From positions 763,001 through 827,000 of the forward strand of contig NZ_CP034791.1 in the NCBI RefSeq assembly GCF_003999255.1: DNA of 64,000 nt, written 5' to 3'. Position numbers and translations under genes: made by a program. This DNA is from Caldicellulosiruptor changbaiensis. Its GTDB lineage: Bacteria > Bacillota > Thermoanaerobacteria > Caldicellulosiruptorales > Caldicellulosiruptoraceae. The notes under the pieces are model-generated. The model had not been told where the DNA came from. It saw only the letters and a program-made list of their open reading frames with translations, and did not search any database. Positions 63,497 through 64,000 of this stretch are shown one piece after another (position 1 is the first letter of the stretch; each line of letters starts with the position of its first letter).

Positions 63497-64000
63497 GTGA
63501 TAAAAATTCCTGCGACCATCAAAGACATTGCTCGCTACACAGGCTTGTCAATTGCAACAATTTCAAAATACTTAAATGGAGGAAATGTGCTTGAAAAAAA
63601 TAGAATATTGATTGAAGAAGCCATAAAAGCCTTGGATTTTGAAGTGAATGAGATTGCAAGAGGCTTGAGGACAAACAAGACTATGACCGTGGGTGTGCTT
63701 ATACCTGTATTTGAACAGTTTTTTAGCACTATTATTTCAAGTTTAGAAACAATCTTGCTTGAAACAGGCTATAGCGTTGTTGTGTGCGACTATAAAGATG
63801 ACGAAAAATTGGAAAAGGAAAGATTTGATTTTCTTTATAAAAAAAGAGTAGATGCTCTTGTAGTTGTTCCCACTTCTTTGAGGGGCTGTGATATAAGAAA
63901 AATTGTAAAAAGAGATATTCCAATAATAGCAATTGATAGACCAATTCCAGATTATGAGTGTGACACAATTGTTGTAAACAATTTTGAAATTTCATACAAA
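63497..64000 (+). CDS. LacI-family transcriptional regulator (partial)
   Basis: 168 codons visible; the gene runs off the right edge. The N-terminal helix-turn-helix is clear: IKDIARYTGLSIATISKYLN, then a hinge containing NEIARGLRTNKT, then the start of the sugar-binding core (VGVLIPVFEQFFSTI). GTG 63497 is the only in-frame standard start near the domain, with AAGAGG just before it, so spacing is poor; a rare ATT start at 63506 is an alternative. It is divergent from the minus glycosidase operon and likely controls that and perhaps the ABC operons. Confidence 0.85.
   Translation, partial: MIKIPATIKDIARYTGLSIATISKYLNGGNVLEKNRILIEEAIKALDFEVNEIARGLRTNKTMTVGVLIPVFEQFFSTIISSLETILLETGYSVVVCDYKDDEKLEKERFDFLYKKRVDALVVVPTSLRGCDIRKIVKRDIPIIAIDRPIPDYECDTIVVNNFEISYK

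Noticed and set aside
1-64000. CRISPR array, tRNA or rRNA genes
   Set aside because: I saw no regularly spaced repeats and no tRNA or rRNA signatures on reading the window; a scan with a dedicated program could still find a tRNA I missed.

Overview
The window is low-GC DNA with Gram-positive gene style: strong AGGAGG ribosome sites, many TTG/GTG starts, A/T-rich extended -10 promoters and a frameshifted prfB. The content (SpeD, UPF0237/UPF0210 pair, paired sugar ABC transporters, several plant-polysaccharide enzymes) best fits a thermophilic, plant-biomass-degrading Firmicute of the Caldicellulosiruptor type. That assignment is inference from gene content, not from a database search.

Layout. 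0-0.9 kb: tail of a HAD-type hydrolase and speD. 1.1-8.5 kb: an unknown minus-strand gene, then a very large secreted protein split by a frameshift. It carries Ig-like, Fn3, calcium-repeat, vWA and beta-helix regions and ends in a pretoxin motif plus an HNH-like nuclease domain. A small overlapping gene that looks like its immunity protein follows. This is the best candidate for an undescribed system here: a Sec-exported polymorphic toxin with cognate immunity. 8.7-12.7 kb: sugar kinase, ACT and PFL (UPF0210) proteins, dapF, a small protein and secG. 12.7-16.15 kb: two mobile elements. The first is a DDE insertion sequence with clear target duplication that inserted into the last codons of secG. 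The second is an IS607-type element with an intact serine recombinase, a frameshifted tnpB and a GC-rich structured tail that looks like an omega-RNA.

16.2-35.8 kb is mostly housekeeping: HD-domain protein, rnr, dnaX (with a slippery A7 heptamer that would yield a gamma-like product), a DUF362 protein, a dense DnaA-box cluster, hpf, secA, prfB and cheW. A group of response-regulator genes follows, one with a deleted receiver. Then come leuC-leuD-leuB, an Fe-S aldo/keto reductase and rpsF-ssb-rpsR.

35.9-64 kb is a carbohydrate locus. It holds two GH106-like glycosidases, a PL26/YetA-like exo-rhamnogalacturonan lyase, a GH95 enzyme, a GH2 beta-glucuronidase, two ABC uptake systems and an SGNH esterase. 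It also holds a redox cassette (DHOD-like Fe-S protein, FAD protein, zinc alcohol dehydrogenase, two Gfo/Idh/MocA proteins) and a LacI-type regulator that runs off the right edge. Substrate-binding proteins and permeases would import oligosaccharides, the glycosidases, lyase and esterase (none with an obvious signal peptide) would cut them inside the cell, and the redox genes would process unusual or oxidised sugars. Rhamnose-, uronate- and fucose-bearing pectin or gum fragments are the likely substrates. The two ABC operons start from near-identical promoters because the second carries a decayed copy of the first operon's promoter and permease start.
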